Shown: positions 25,257-37,237 of the stretch, one piece after another
Layout: the number at the start of each line of letters is the position of its first letter
How positions within the stretch are numbered: position 1 is the first letter of the stretch
From: Brassica napus
Lineage: Eukaryota > Streptophyta > Magnoliopsida > Brassicales > Brassicaceae
DNA length: 64,000 nucleotides
Direction of reading: 5' to 3'
Assembly (NCBI RefSeq): GCF_020379485.1
Contig: NC_063439.1
Coordinates: 24,242,098 to 24,306,097, forward strand
Notes under the pieces: model-generated
What the model was told of the DNA's origin: nothing
The model's input: the letters and a program-made list of their open reading frames with translations, nothing else
Database searches by the model: none
Program-made: the position numbers and the translations under genes

Positions 25257-25517
25257 ATGGTGAGACAAAGAAGAAAGACAGAGAAAGAAGAGGAGAAGCG
25301 AGAACAAGATGGAGAACATGAGGATCAGAAGGTGCAGCCGAGGCAAAGAAGCGTGAGCAAAAGAAACATGCAATCTCTGGTGATCGGACTCGTTGGAGGT
25401 GCGTTGACCCTCGGTGCTTATTCTCAGACGTTTGTTACTCCGGGACAATCGATCGGCGCCGGTCTCTTTGTCCTCTTCTTTGGATTGCTTGTCAGCGAAG
25501 GTTTCATATCTCTTTAA
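25257..25517 (+). CDS. Small membrane protein, unknown function
   Basis: Single-exon 86-residue protein. Residues 1-37 are highly charged (Arg/Lys/Glu/Asp, e.g. RRKTEKEEEKREQ). Residues about 40-56 (SLVIGLVGGALTLGAY) and 66-85 (SIGAGLFVLFFGLLVSEGFI) are hydrophobic, suggesting a two-span membrane protein with a charged cytosolic N-terminus. The ATG has a good context and a CA-rich leader. By position it should correspond to the hypothetical At3g29034. No functional domain recognised. Confidence 0.75.
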   Translation: MVRQRRKTEKEEEKREQDGEHEDQKVQPRQRSVSKRNMQSLVIGLVGGALTLGAYSQTFVTPGQSIGAGLFVLFFGLLVSEGFISL

Positions 25518-28500
25518 GGAAAAGAAGACTACATAAGTAAATTAAACCTATGCTTTTGTCTTATGTATTTTACTTAAATAGTCACCTATATGAGCATCTC
25601 GCTTCATTTTTATTTCATTTCAAAAATAGTTTGGACTCTCAACTTAATGTGATACAATCCCTAATGTTTTTACGGATTGTTATAATTTGTATACAGAGTA
25701 ACAGCAAAAAGTACGTATCGCAAGGATATGTTTTGATCAATACATGCATCTTCTTATATACTAATATACACAGCCTCGTAAAATAATTTGAGAAGCAAAT
25801 GATGCAGCAAAAATCATTTGACATGTTGAGCTAAAGTTGACTTACTTGGTACCTGTTCTTGTAAGTTGTACACGACAACACAGGAGCGATCGTGAAAAAT
25901 TGTTCCTGCCATATATCATACGCGTTAATTATATTCGTTGTTGGGCCACTTAAATATGAAATAGTTTTCATATGAACCTATATTTCTTTTAATCTTCCAT
26001 CAGAACCTTGTCCCCATAAATATAATACTATCATATGTCCTTATAGTCTCATAGCAGCAGGGCTTTGAACACATCAATTTCATAAGCTGTGTTTGAACTT
26101 CAACCCATGATTGACGCCACCATATACGTTGTAGTTGAGAAAATTATCTAACTGTTTACATGTTTCAGGAATCAATATGGATTTGGATACATAATCTAAT
26201 CCAACTAAAATGGTGTTAACTATGATACAAAACCATTTTATTAGAAGCTGATCTAAATAAGGTATGATGATAAACTGAGCCATTCGTTTGTCACCGACAT
26301 AATAGTTGAACTAGCATCATGTCAAAGTCAATATATTTTCATCCACCATGCTTTCATCCATGTGAGTTCGGGTACTAGTGTTCTACCAAATTTGAGTATG
26401 GATAAAGACTTCAGTCGCATAAGGGTAAAACGTGCAAAAGTATATGAGTTTCGGATATTACATGCTACTATTTTTATTATTTTACTTTATTTTGTTTTTA
26501 AAATATCTGAGTATTAATTAGTCATATATTTTAGTATCTTAACAATTTTTAGTTACATATATATGATGTAATATGCTTTAGATTTATGACACTTCTCCTG
26601 CTAATAGCATATGATTTATACAAACAAATATTCAGATATTCATACGAAGACTACTAACATACTAATTTTATAAATGAAAATCTGACATGTGTTTACTTTC
26701 TCAGCGCCCAGTCCATGTCCATCCATTTTTCTTTACACCACAATTTCATAAATCATTGCGAACGTGTATCTTGATAATCCGTTATCATTGTCAATACGTT
26801 TATGATATACTAGTAAGTATAATTTCTTGTTACAGCAAAAATCATTCGGTCTATTGCACATGAAATGTCTTTATGAGTAACTTGTTCGCTAATTCATTCT
26901 CATGTTGCTATGAGTACTTTAAGTCTATGATTCGCTCATATATACTTGCAGTTATTCAAGTGATTGAAAAAGATTATTACTTTATGTATTTCGTTTGTGA
27001 TAATTTGTTAAACAAATACTTGAAATTAACAAAGTTTATTATCTAAGCGCCAAATTAAAATAATAGCATCGATTTTTATGCCAACTATATTTGTAATCAA
27101 ATTATAGCTAGGGATTGTGATATATATCTAGATTCTATTACATTTTTTCTAATCCTAGAGTTATAGATTTTATATCTTAAAGTTTTTCGTAACATTACCG
27201 CGAAATATTGTAATTATATAACTCTTTCGAGCAATTTCTTCCCCAGCTATAACTCCACCGATCAAATATATAAATCATCTTCCTAAAAAGCGATTACTTA
27301 ACCAAACGAGATGCTCAAGACGACATCTTCTTAATTAAATGGGTCCAAAATTGACCATTTATCATCTTTTACTCGTTATATGCTAGACACGTTTATATTA
27401 ACTTTGGGGTGGTCTCACTATATAGAGAAAACAAGTTGCGAGTTTCGTCGATGGACGGTCCACACGCAGAATAATTCAGAAAGTTTTAGCAATATTAAGT
27501 GTTATTTTCATCCGCTGTATATTTACTTCCTCGATATGCACATGTTTGATAATCGGACGTCTTTTCCCGATTTGGATCTTCGGTGGAAATGAAAGTCACT
27601 TTATTGGTTTGTAATCTATACTTACATTCTTAAAGTATTTTAAAGTTATTTATACTGTTAACTAAAGAGTTTTCTGCTACTAATATTAGCTCAGCATATT
27701 CGAGACTATTCTGGAGTTAACTGCTTCAGCGACTATAAAAACCTTTTTATCATTTTCAACAGGTTTGAATACAAGAGTTGTGAATTTCTCTTTTGGTGGT
27801 GAAGAAACAATAGTGCATTTTATGAAAATCAGAATGTTTTTAACCCTTATTATTTATTTTTCAATATTTTGATAAACCATGATTATCTTATTTGGTACTA
27901 CATGGAAACAACCACAATGAGCTGAGTTTTTTTTAATATACCATCGGCTGAACCGGTATGTTCTGGGAAAAATGCATTTATACTCCTACATAATAGATTA
28001 GCTATCATACTATTTAACTTAAGTTTGGAATATTTTATGGCTAATGTTAAGGGGTGGACCAATCGTCTGTTACGGTCTACAATGTTAACCATTTGGACCG
28101 AATCTCAAACTCAAACTTTCCAAATATCGATAGTTTTAGTTTTTGAAGGAATCAAATTCAGGACGGGCATAAAATTGTTTTGATAAACTTTTTATCTACC
28201 CCTAGGACCTAGATATTATTAAGTGGTTCATATTAAAAGGCCAAAAGATAAACTTCTTAATGATATTAATCAGTCACTTTTGGAGATAATTAACCTTCAC
28301 TTGAGAAAATCAGATTTACCAACGGAAGGTTTGGTCTTAAGAATTAAGTGCATGCATGTGACTCCCTTGGACGTGAATTTAGCACTATTTACTTGTTTTA
28401 TTTATATATATAAATAATTATATATATAAACCTTCTTTTTTTATGGCATCACCTCATAATTATATTAAAACGAAATCTATTTATCATTTCATATATATAT

Positions 28501-28865
28501 ATATATATATAAAAAGATAAATATAGTTAGAATTGCCCAGCCAAGTCGATGACTTCAATACGTAGACTTAAAATTGTCTAGAAAAATGTTATCACCAATT
28601 TATTACAATATTACGCATCTGTCGTCTCATTTTTCGTTTTCCTTCCGATTTATTGTGGTTTATTTGAACGTGGGCCTACCAAAACAGTGATTATATCTAA
28701 TGCGCATCAAAGTTAACCAACAAATTTAACCATCAAATGTATTTATATGAGCATAATATAGTATTATACAACTTTATTAATACTGACATATAAAAAGTTA
28801 ATGATTTGACATTTCGGATTTAAATTTCTCTAATTCTTAACCATGATCTTAGTATGGATTATATT
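25518..28865. other. Gene desert, part 1
   Basis: AT-rich DNA with only short frames and no recognisable coding similarity or clean element ends. It includes an (AT)n tract at about 28490-28512. I see nothing else to report. Confidence 0.55.
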
Positions 28866-29274
28866 TTAGTTAGGGATGGACGTTTGGATGCCCCTTCGAA
28901 TATGGATATGACCCATTTAGCTATCATTCGGGTATTACAAAAAAAAAATGGACTGGGTTCAAATCGGGTCCTTCCAAATCTGGATCGGTTTAGATTTTAA
29001 CCGAATAACCAAACTACTAGATTCGACTCTGGTATATTATATCTGAACTTCAAATTTATCCCAAAATAACAAAAAAAAAAATATTCAATATATATAGTTC
29101 AGTTAGGTTTTTTTTCTTTCTAAAAGTAACAATGGTTGCAATGTTATTTGGATATTTTGTATCAAAAACATCCATTTATATCTATATATACCCAAAATAG
29201 CTAATATATTTGATTTATAATTTAAATTTTAGGTATTAATATTAGTATACATATAATTATAAATAATATATATA

Positions 29275-29312
<38 letters not shown>

Positions 29313-29475
29313 GTTTGGATACTTATTCGATTTTCGTGCTGGTCGGATTCGGTTCTGATTTCTTAGGTTTTGAAAAAAACCCTTTCGGATATTTAGGTTA
29401 GATCTGATTGGTTTGATATCTTGATTTTCGGGTCGGTTCCGATTCAGTTTTCGGGTACGTATATAACGCCTAGTT
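28866..29475 (+). mobile_element. Degenerate GGTTCGG-rich element
   Basis: The left part reads TAGGGATGGACGTTTGG, the interior has GGTTCGG/CGGGTC repeats and an (AT)n tract at about 29278-29308, and the right part ends CGCCTAG. This resembles the element at 29942-30752 in layout, but I could not find a matching target duplication, so the limits are approximate. Confidence 0.4.
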
Positions 29476-29941
29476 CTAATCTTAGTTTAAAACTAAAAAG
29501 TATTTAATTACAGGAAAAACAAATATTGAATAGATGTAAGAGCATTGGCATCGGTAAACTTTTCAACATTAAATCTCTTTAGATAATATTAATATAAGTA
29601 AAAGTAAGAACTAAATTTAAATAAAAATAATAGACCAATAGAAATAAGGGAAACAGATGTCAAGACAGTTTTTTAGCATTTTTTTTGTAAGTAACGTTTG
29701 TTAACGGAGTTTCTTAGGTTTTCTCTGGGTTTGTTTGCCAAATAACGAAATAATTGAGAAAATAGATTTCGGGAGAGAGCTTAGAGAGAGTAGAGAGAGA
29801 TACGAAGAGAAAGTAGGTGAGATGGTGAAGTTTTGGTTATTTAGTGAATTGTAGTTTTTTAGTGTTATTGGGCCTAATTTCCTTTTTTTTTGTAAGCATG
29901 TTTCATCTTTTTCTTTTCCTCTCGTGCCTAATGTCAAAAAT

Positions 29942-30752
29942 TAGGCATGGACATTCGGGGTCCAAATCAGATTTCGGTTTTGTCCAATCGGATCTTGGTT
30001 TTTCGGGTTTATCAAAATCAGTTTCATTCGGATTATATGAAAGTTTGATTCGGAACCGGTTCGGGTTCTCCCGGGTTTGGATCGGGATTGGTAAATCTTC
30101 AAAGAACCGGTACAACCCAGTGTACTTTCGGGTTCCAAACGGTTCTTTGGTTTAAAAGTACGTAATTTGTATCTAGTTTGTAACCAAAACATAAGTAAAA
30201 TCGGTTCTTCGGTTTTAAAATACCTGATTTATATATATTTGTAACCAAAACATAAGTAAAATAGATTCAAAAATAAGAAAAGAACATCAAACTAGACCAT
30301 TCTAAATCAAACGAAAGGTAAAAATAGTTATTGATAGAAAGAAAACCAAATAAAAGAAAGCATAAAACGAAAACCAAGTTCTCATAAAATAAGAAATATT
30401 ATACAATGAAAACAAAACAAAAATCTAAAAACTTCAAGCTTCAACCACCAACTTCAACCATCAACTTTAATATAATAGATAATTAATTTAGATGTTCAAT
30501 AATTTCTTAGTGTATTTTGGATAAATATTAGGAATTAAGATCGTGTTTGGTACAAGCTATTTTGGGGGATTTTGAATCTTTGGAGTTCTATCGGGTATCC
30601 ATTTAGGTTCGGTTCAGATAATACCCATAACCCAAAATACCATAAAACAATATCCAGTCGTTATTTACGTCGGGTTCGGATCAGTTTGGATTAATTTTTA
30701 TTGGATCGGGTTCGGTTCAAATTTTCGGGTTCGGTTTATTTGCCAAGTCCTA
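29942..30752 (+). mobile_element. GGTTCGG-rich hAT-like element
   Basis: It begins TAGGCATGGACATTCGG and ends GCCAAGTCCTA (inverted: TAGGACTTGGC). It is flanked by 8-bp repeats TCAAAAAT (29934-29941) and TCAAAAAC (30753-30760), 7 of 8 identical. The interior is GGTTCGG/TTCGGGTT repeats. An 8-bp duplication and TAGG ends suggest hAT. No transposase frame. The same family is nested in the Helitron at 5263-6936. Confidence 0.65.
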
Positions 30753-30899
30753 TCAAAAACTAGTTTAGATACTTAGCCAATCTCTAAAAAAATAATGCAA
30801 TCCATTTTTCAAAAAAGGTAATGCAATCCGCGTCAAGAAGACGAATCTTAAAAATTCACTTTTTCAATAAAAACATAAGAAATTTCCTTTTCTCCCCCG

Positions 30900-31950
30900 C
30901 GACCAAAAGAAATAGTCCGCAGAATTAAACCCGAACTCCGACATGCTTATGTGGCGTTGCTGGATGCGCCTCCTTTTCCCCTTCATCCTCTTTTTTTTTT
31001 GCTATTATCCTCCTCTTTCAGCCCTAGTTGATATGCAACCTTCTCTGAGCCGTTTCGAGTTCTCGTGAAGCTGTGATTTGCTCGATGGTGGCGGTTATCG
31101 GCGTTCTTTGGAGAGGCGGCGAGACTCACGGTGTCTGAGGAGAAGATAGTCATTTTTTAGGACTGAAGAACTCACCAAATCTGGTTTTCATTTTTCAGAT
31201 CTCTGGTGAGAACTTCATGGCGTCGGCACGTGGGTTGGTCAAGTCTTCCATGTCTTGGATCTACCTTCTGGTGAGACGGTGATACAGATGGAGAAGAGAC
31301 ACGAAGTACGGTGGATGAAAAAATTATCTCTGGCTCTCGGGGACAACACACTCCAAGATTCATTTTGATGGAGTAGTCACCCAAAGATATTATCTTGGCC
31401 GGTGAAGCGTGGCGGAGCTATACTTCCCAGCACTGGTGATTGGATTGAAATTTGTCCCGGGGTATGAGTTCCGCATCTTTTGTAGCTGCGACTTGGTATA
31501 CCGTTCATGCTTACCGATGTCAGGGTCCAATTTTCAGTCCGGACTGTTCTGTCCAGTTTATGGCTATGGATCGAGGCAAGGGTTGACAAATGATATGGGT
31601 CAAGTCCAGAATGCACTGTTTGGCTATTAAGCTGTTGGTACACGGACTGAACCAGTCGCTTGTTTAGTTAGAATCTGGTTTTGGTTCATTGTCCGGCTGT
31701 ATGTACTGTTGTTTACGTATTGTGTGGTCTAAGTAGGGGTCAAGAGACGGTTTCTTTCAGGTCGTGGGAGGAACTCGTGTCATTGTGGTGAAAATACACC
31801 GATGAGTAGATTGGGTAGTGTAGGATCCGACTCAGTGTTCATAGGCGTTACTAGATCTCATTGGTTGTATGTTGGGTTTAAAATCTCTTGAGGTTGTCAT
31901 CGTGTATTCACATTTGGATAATGAAAAACTGATGTTGAGCAAGAAAAAAA
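30900..31950 (+). other. GC-richer segment with A-tail, possible old retroposed sequence
   Basis: This block is clearly less AT-rich than its surroundings. It has broken frames on both strands, none with a recognisable domain, and it ends in GAGCAAG plus A10 near 31950. It could be a decayed LINE 3' part or a retroposed transcript. No clean flanking duplication was found. Confidence 0.3.
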
Positions 31951-32071
31951 AAACAATCCACTTTTATTGTACAGTATTTTAGAAATTAAATTATATCCCT
32001 CTTTAACACTTTCTAAAATATTTTGTCGGGATAAAAAAATCACTAAAATCAATATCGATAAGTAGACATTA

Positions 32072-32307
32072 CTCTCTCCGAAATACAAATATATGATGTT
32101 TAATTAAGATTTTTTCTACATATTAAAAAGTAATAAATACATTATTTTAATTTTTTTATCAATAAATTTCACCACTCATAATTTTATTTTTTATTTTATG
32201 TTTTAGTTTTAAATATAAATATAAATACATCAATTATATCCTAAAATGTTAATTTTTTATATACAAGATAAAATGTTAGAACATCATACATTTGTATACC
32301 GAATGAG
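32072..32307. mobile_element. Stowaway-type MITE (Tc1/mariner)
   Basis: The ends are CTCTCTCCGAAATACAAAT and, inverted on the right, CTCATTCGGTATACAAAT. The inverted repeats continue through TATGATGTT. TA duplications at 32070-32071 and 32308-32309. 236 bp, no coding capacity. Confidence 0.85.
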
Positions 32308-33836
32308 TATGTTTTATGACAATTTTTACAATAGAAATTGATATAGGTTTGTAATAATTGTACTTGTACCATTTTTACAATGGTACACCTAGAAATATAT
32401 TCCAAGTTAGATATATGTGTTCCCTCCAGGTGTATGAAATCACTATTTATTAGAATTACTTATTTTTCTAAAATATTTTGTCGGTTATAGTACAGATCCA
32501 CTGATCACATGCATGCATTGCCAAATTTCTCGTCTTAAGAATCGAAAGACTAATGTCACACGCCACTGAATCACAATGTCGCATACCGGTGTATTTTACA
32601 AATGGAGATACTTCACATGGAGTACTATTTAAATCAATAATGTTCTAACGACTAATTAAACCACCATGTTTATCCGCCTAACGGTAAGAATAAAATCAAA
32701 GTGAGAAAGTTGCTCTCTTTTCTCAACTGAAATCAGAGAGTTCTCATTAACAACTTTTTAATGATACAAACAATTATGTCAGTTATATTGAATACCATTA
32801 AAGAAAATTTTGTTTGTCAAAAGATGGATTCACCTGATACTTCTATACGTTTTGGTATAAATATCGTTTTAACAATTTTAGTGAATTACGAAATATTTTA
32901 AAATATATATTATATTTTTAAAAGCTAAATTGACTTTTGGACTTACACTTTATTTTGCAATTTAATAATTTTATAAAAGGCTATTAATTAGATATTTTCT
33001 ATTCGAAACGCTTTATTATTATATGAAACAAAAGAAATAGTTTTGAGAATCGCCAATTTTGCAGTTTTTTATTAATATGTATAAATTTTTAAATGTTGGG
33101 TTCCTGTGTGCTTTCCTTTTTAAATTCTTATCTTCTGTTTTCTTCTCAAACCAGCTGTAACCATTTTTGTCCAATGAAGTATCTTCAGTTTCATAAAAAG
33201 TCCCAACCGTTCTTCATCACTTTTTCTACCAATCCAATGCATCTCCGGTTTTCAACAACAAATTTAGAAAAGTAGTAACACCCAGGCATACAACAAAAAT
33301 TAATAAATGGAGATTGCAGTGAAGCGTGGACCAAAAAAAAATTGCACTTAAATTCTCAAAATTTATTACCTGGATAATATCATTTATAGAGCTCTATATT
33401 GTTTGTCTCAAACACTCAAACCCGCATATTTATGAATTTAACTGCTATTTAAATCGTGTCTCCGTATGATTACTTCCCCACCTTTAAAATCCACTTACTT
33501 CTATAGTTTATAAGAAAAAGGAAAATATCTATAATGTTGCAGTATCACAATCACATCTACTAATCTCGATACGCATTTATTTCGTACCTTGTGTGACCTT
33601 TACGATAGATTCCAATTCATTTTGACAAAATTTATTTTATTCACCTCTTAAATTAACATTCACATCACCTTTTATCGTTTACGTCATGTTCTATTACTAT
33701 CCTTTTATGACCTTCCATGGACATTAAACACATAAAATGAAATAAAATTAATTACCGAGTGTATTGAAGACCAAGAAGCAGTTGCATGGACCCGGATTGA
33801 TTCATTACCGCTAGAACTTTGTCCGAGTCCTTCTTT
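32308..33836. other. Gene desert, part 2, and EXPA5 upstream region
   Basis: AT-rich, no supported gene. The last several hundred bases are the upstream region of EXPA5. I see no clear element ends. Confidence 0.5.
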
Positions 33837-33847
33837 CTATTTATACC
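33837..33847 (+). promoter_or_regulatory. TATA box of EXPA5
   Basis: CTATTTATACC, about 95 bp before the ATG at 33940, in a CT-rich leader context. Confidence 0.65.
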
Positions 33848-33939
33848 AAACTTTCTTCTTCCTCAATTTCATCACACCAAACCTTCTTACTTCTCCATAT
33901 TGACAAAGATACCCATTTGCTTCTCTTAGCTTCTTCATC

Positions 33940-36034
33940 ATGGCGGTTTTAGTAATATCTGCTCTCCTGCTGCATGTCCTAGCGTCTTCAACCTGTGTTC
34001 AAGGCTTCTACCGTCGTGGCGGCCACCATCCTGGGGGCCATGGAGGACCGTGGATCAACGCTCATGCTACTTTCTATGGCGGTGGTGATGCTTCCGGCAC
34101 TATGGGTACCTTATTTATCTCCAATAAATTTTATTTCTCATTTTCACTTGCATCACTGTAATTTTTAACTGACAAAAGTGTAGTGTTAAACGTAGTCTTT
34201 TTTTTTTTGAAACACGTAGTGTTAAACGTAGTCATCTCACGGTTTCAGAGCTAGCCAGTTCGCTCGTAACATAGAAACATGCAAACAATTGCAACGGCAA
34301 ATCATGAAAATATTGTTAAGAATACTATATTATACAAACAGAAGAAGAAGAAATCGACTCATTGACGTCATATGTTTTTAAAAACTAATTGTCTGAAACG
34401 CCATTTTTAGCATTTTCTTCATGTATGTATGTTATATTTATCCTCATTAAACTAATTTTCCTAACCGAAGATTTGCACTTTTCATATACTACAAAACACA
34501 AACGCAAACGCCGGAAGCAAATAAAAGAAAACCTTATATATATTTGGCGACTTGACGTTTGCGTTTACAATTAATAAAATTGTTTTATCTCAAACGTAAA
34601 GATTGTGATTTTTTTTTTTTGAAAAAACAATGGACACTAGATATAAACGCAAAGACAAACAGAAAAGAAAAACCAAGTCTAGTTTTTGTTGTGGACTATA
34701 AACATTTGCCTAATGAACAAAATTAGGTGGAGCATGCGGGTACGGGAATCTGTACAGCCAAGGTTACGGAACAGAGACGGCTGCGTTGAGCACCGCGTTA
34801 TTTGATAACGGACTTAGCTGTGGTGCCTGTTTCGAGCTGAAGTGTGTCAACGATCCTCAGTGGTGCATACAAGGCCGGTCCATCGTGGTCACTGCCACTA
34901 ACTTTTGTCCTCCTGGTGGCGCTTGCGATCCTCCCAACCACCATTTCGATCTTTCTCAGCCCATCTATGAGCATATCGCTCTCTACAAGTCCGGTATCAT
35001 TCCGGTTATGTACAGAAGGTACTAATTTATTAACCCGGTTTATGGACCCTCCCATTAAATGTCTAGAAGTTGCATAGTACCATAATACTGAACTATTATA
35101 AGCGTACTTTGTGAAATATTACTCGTATAATTGTAATTTTATTAATATATCACTAGGAAATTTTACTATCGCTCTCGGGTCAAAAGATAATTATACTCTA
35201 AAAATATCAAATATTAAGTAAGAAAACAAGATTAAAGTTGGACTTATTTAGAAATAGATGCATGAACTAACAAAGTAACAAATATCTCTCGTCTGAATTT
35301 TGGAAAAAAAAAGAAATTTATTTTCAAATTAGTTTAAAAATAGAAATTTCTTATATTTGAACAAAAGTCTTTTTGTTTTCTTGTTTCTATAGACCGACGA
35401 ATATGAAAAGTAAGAGGAGCCATGGAACCCACAATTGAACAAGATTGTAAATATGTTGAAAACACAAAAGACACGTAGCTGCGTGATTCATCTTATACTA
35501 TTATACTATACTACTTAATGGAATTTAAACCTATTAATATGCATTTACTACTTTGGACCAGTTGATAAATGTCGTATAAATTGGTTATTAAATAATTAAT
35601 AGACCAAAACTGTATATCGGTATCAGTTTAAATCAACACCAAACTTGTGGTACCTTTTCGGGAGAGCTATTTGAACTTTCATAATAGCATTATAACGCAA
35701 TAATTGTTTTGGATGAATATATAGGGTTCGGTGCAATAGAAGAGGCGGGATAAGGTTTACGATCAACGGTCACTCGTACTTTAACTTGGTGCTGGTCACA
35801 AACGTGGGTGGAGCCGGGGACGTACACTCTGTGTCAATGAGAGGGTCAAGGTCAAAATGGCAGTTAATGTCAAGAAATTGGGGGCAAAATTGGCAGAGCA
35901 ACTCTTATCTCAATGGTCAAAGTCTGTCGTTTGTTGTCACCACAAGTGATCGCCGAAGTGTCGTGTCGTACAATGTTGCTCCTCCCAGTTGGTCCTTTGG
36001 CCAGACCTACACCGGAGGGCAGTTTCGGTACTAA
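33940..36034 (+). CDS. EXPA5: Alpha-expansin EXPA5
   Basis: Cell-wall-loosening protein acting at acid pH in the wall without hydrolysis. Exons 33940-34105, 34727-35018 and 35725-36034 give 255 residues, the expected expansin size. Residues 1-22 are a signal peptide ([22 protein letters not shown]). Domain 1 has the family motifs [37 protein letters not shown] and the HFD motif in NHHFDLS. Domain 2 (CBM63-like) includes [22 protein letters not shown] and the end YTGGQFRY. Intron 1 (34106-34726) contains an 18-bp micro-insertion. Position and sequence fit At3g29030. All splice sites are GT-AG. Confidence 0.97.
34180..34233 (-). mobile_element. Micro-retroposon in EXPA5 intron 1, 18-bp TSD
   Basis: GTAGTGTTAAACGTAGTC (34180-34197 and 34216-34233, perfect) flanks an 18-bp insert. 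On the minus strand this reads GTGTTTC plus A11. Target duplication and insert are the same length. Confidence 0.85.
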
Positions 36035-37204
36035 CTAGTTCTATAATAATTAAGTGATATATATTGCCAGACCGGTTTAGTTTGCTTCGGTTATTGTAAT
36101 TGCTTCTTCCTTTTTTGTTGTTGTAATTTCCGGTTTTTCCAAGTTGGGGACCTCTTTTTTGGGTAACCAATTGAAATCTGGACTGGTAGATGTGTGTGAA
36201 CGAGTGAAAAGAAAGAGATAATCCTCGTTTTATAATAAGAAAAATAAAAGTGATATTGTTATTAAAAAAATGTATGTGATATTAAAGTTTTTATTGCCTT
36301 CTAGTTTTAAAACGTTGGAAGACACTTAGAAAATGCTAGTTGTTCTTTAGTATCAAAAAGTACTATAACGAAAATTCTAGGATTGAGTATATAAAAAATG
36401 GTTCAAGATGTATTATAAATATTTCTTTATGATCAATTTTTTATTTCTTTATTTTTGAAACATTTTATGATCCATTTACGGTTCCCACTTCCCAACATGC
36501 TTAATCAAAATAGGTTTTATAATACTTTCATATTTATATCCATGTTGTCTCTGCAATTTTCCGGATTAGTTGCAGTTAAGCGTCAAACACAAAGCTAAAC
36601 TACAACGTTTGATGGATTTAAGCTTGGCTTGATTTTAGTGGGACTTGTTAAAATCTTGAAAGATATGATTCCTTCTTCTTGAATGTGCATGTGTTTGCCA
36701 CTATGAAACTACTACTTTTTTGGTTATTCCTTGAATAATGAGTAGAACATGCATATGCATACACACGTATGTTATACATGATTTACTTCATAAAAATGGA
36801 TATGCATATGTTTGCTCTTATATACCTATATTTATACTCATACAAGGAAATGGTATACTTTAACTTTAGATACTGGTAAAGGGTGGGACGGGGGAGACGA
36901 ATATAAAGTGACATATATTCAAATGGTTTTTTTTTTTTTAATATGATGTCAGTCAACTGAAACAGTTCTTAACAGAGCAACCACTAAAAATGTGGACTTT
37001 ATTCTAATTTGCCCTAGTTACTACAAGCTTTCTTCTATTTTGTCCCATCTTAATAAATTATTTATTTTTATTTTCTTTTAATTACAGAAACATGGCTAAA
37101 TACTATAATAGCCTTAATGAATTATGTAAATTACAATCCAACCTAAGCTAACCCTCTTACCTATCCCGAAGGTTTTCCTTTCCCCCCTTACTCTGTCGAC
37201 AAAG

Positions 37205-37237
<33 letters not shown>

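Noticed and set aside
31172..31643. Two minus-strand frames (70 and 88 codons) in the GC-richer block
   Set aside because: No recognisable domain and no splice or start context; the block looks like a decayed retroposed sequence.
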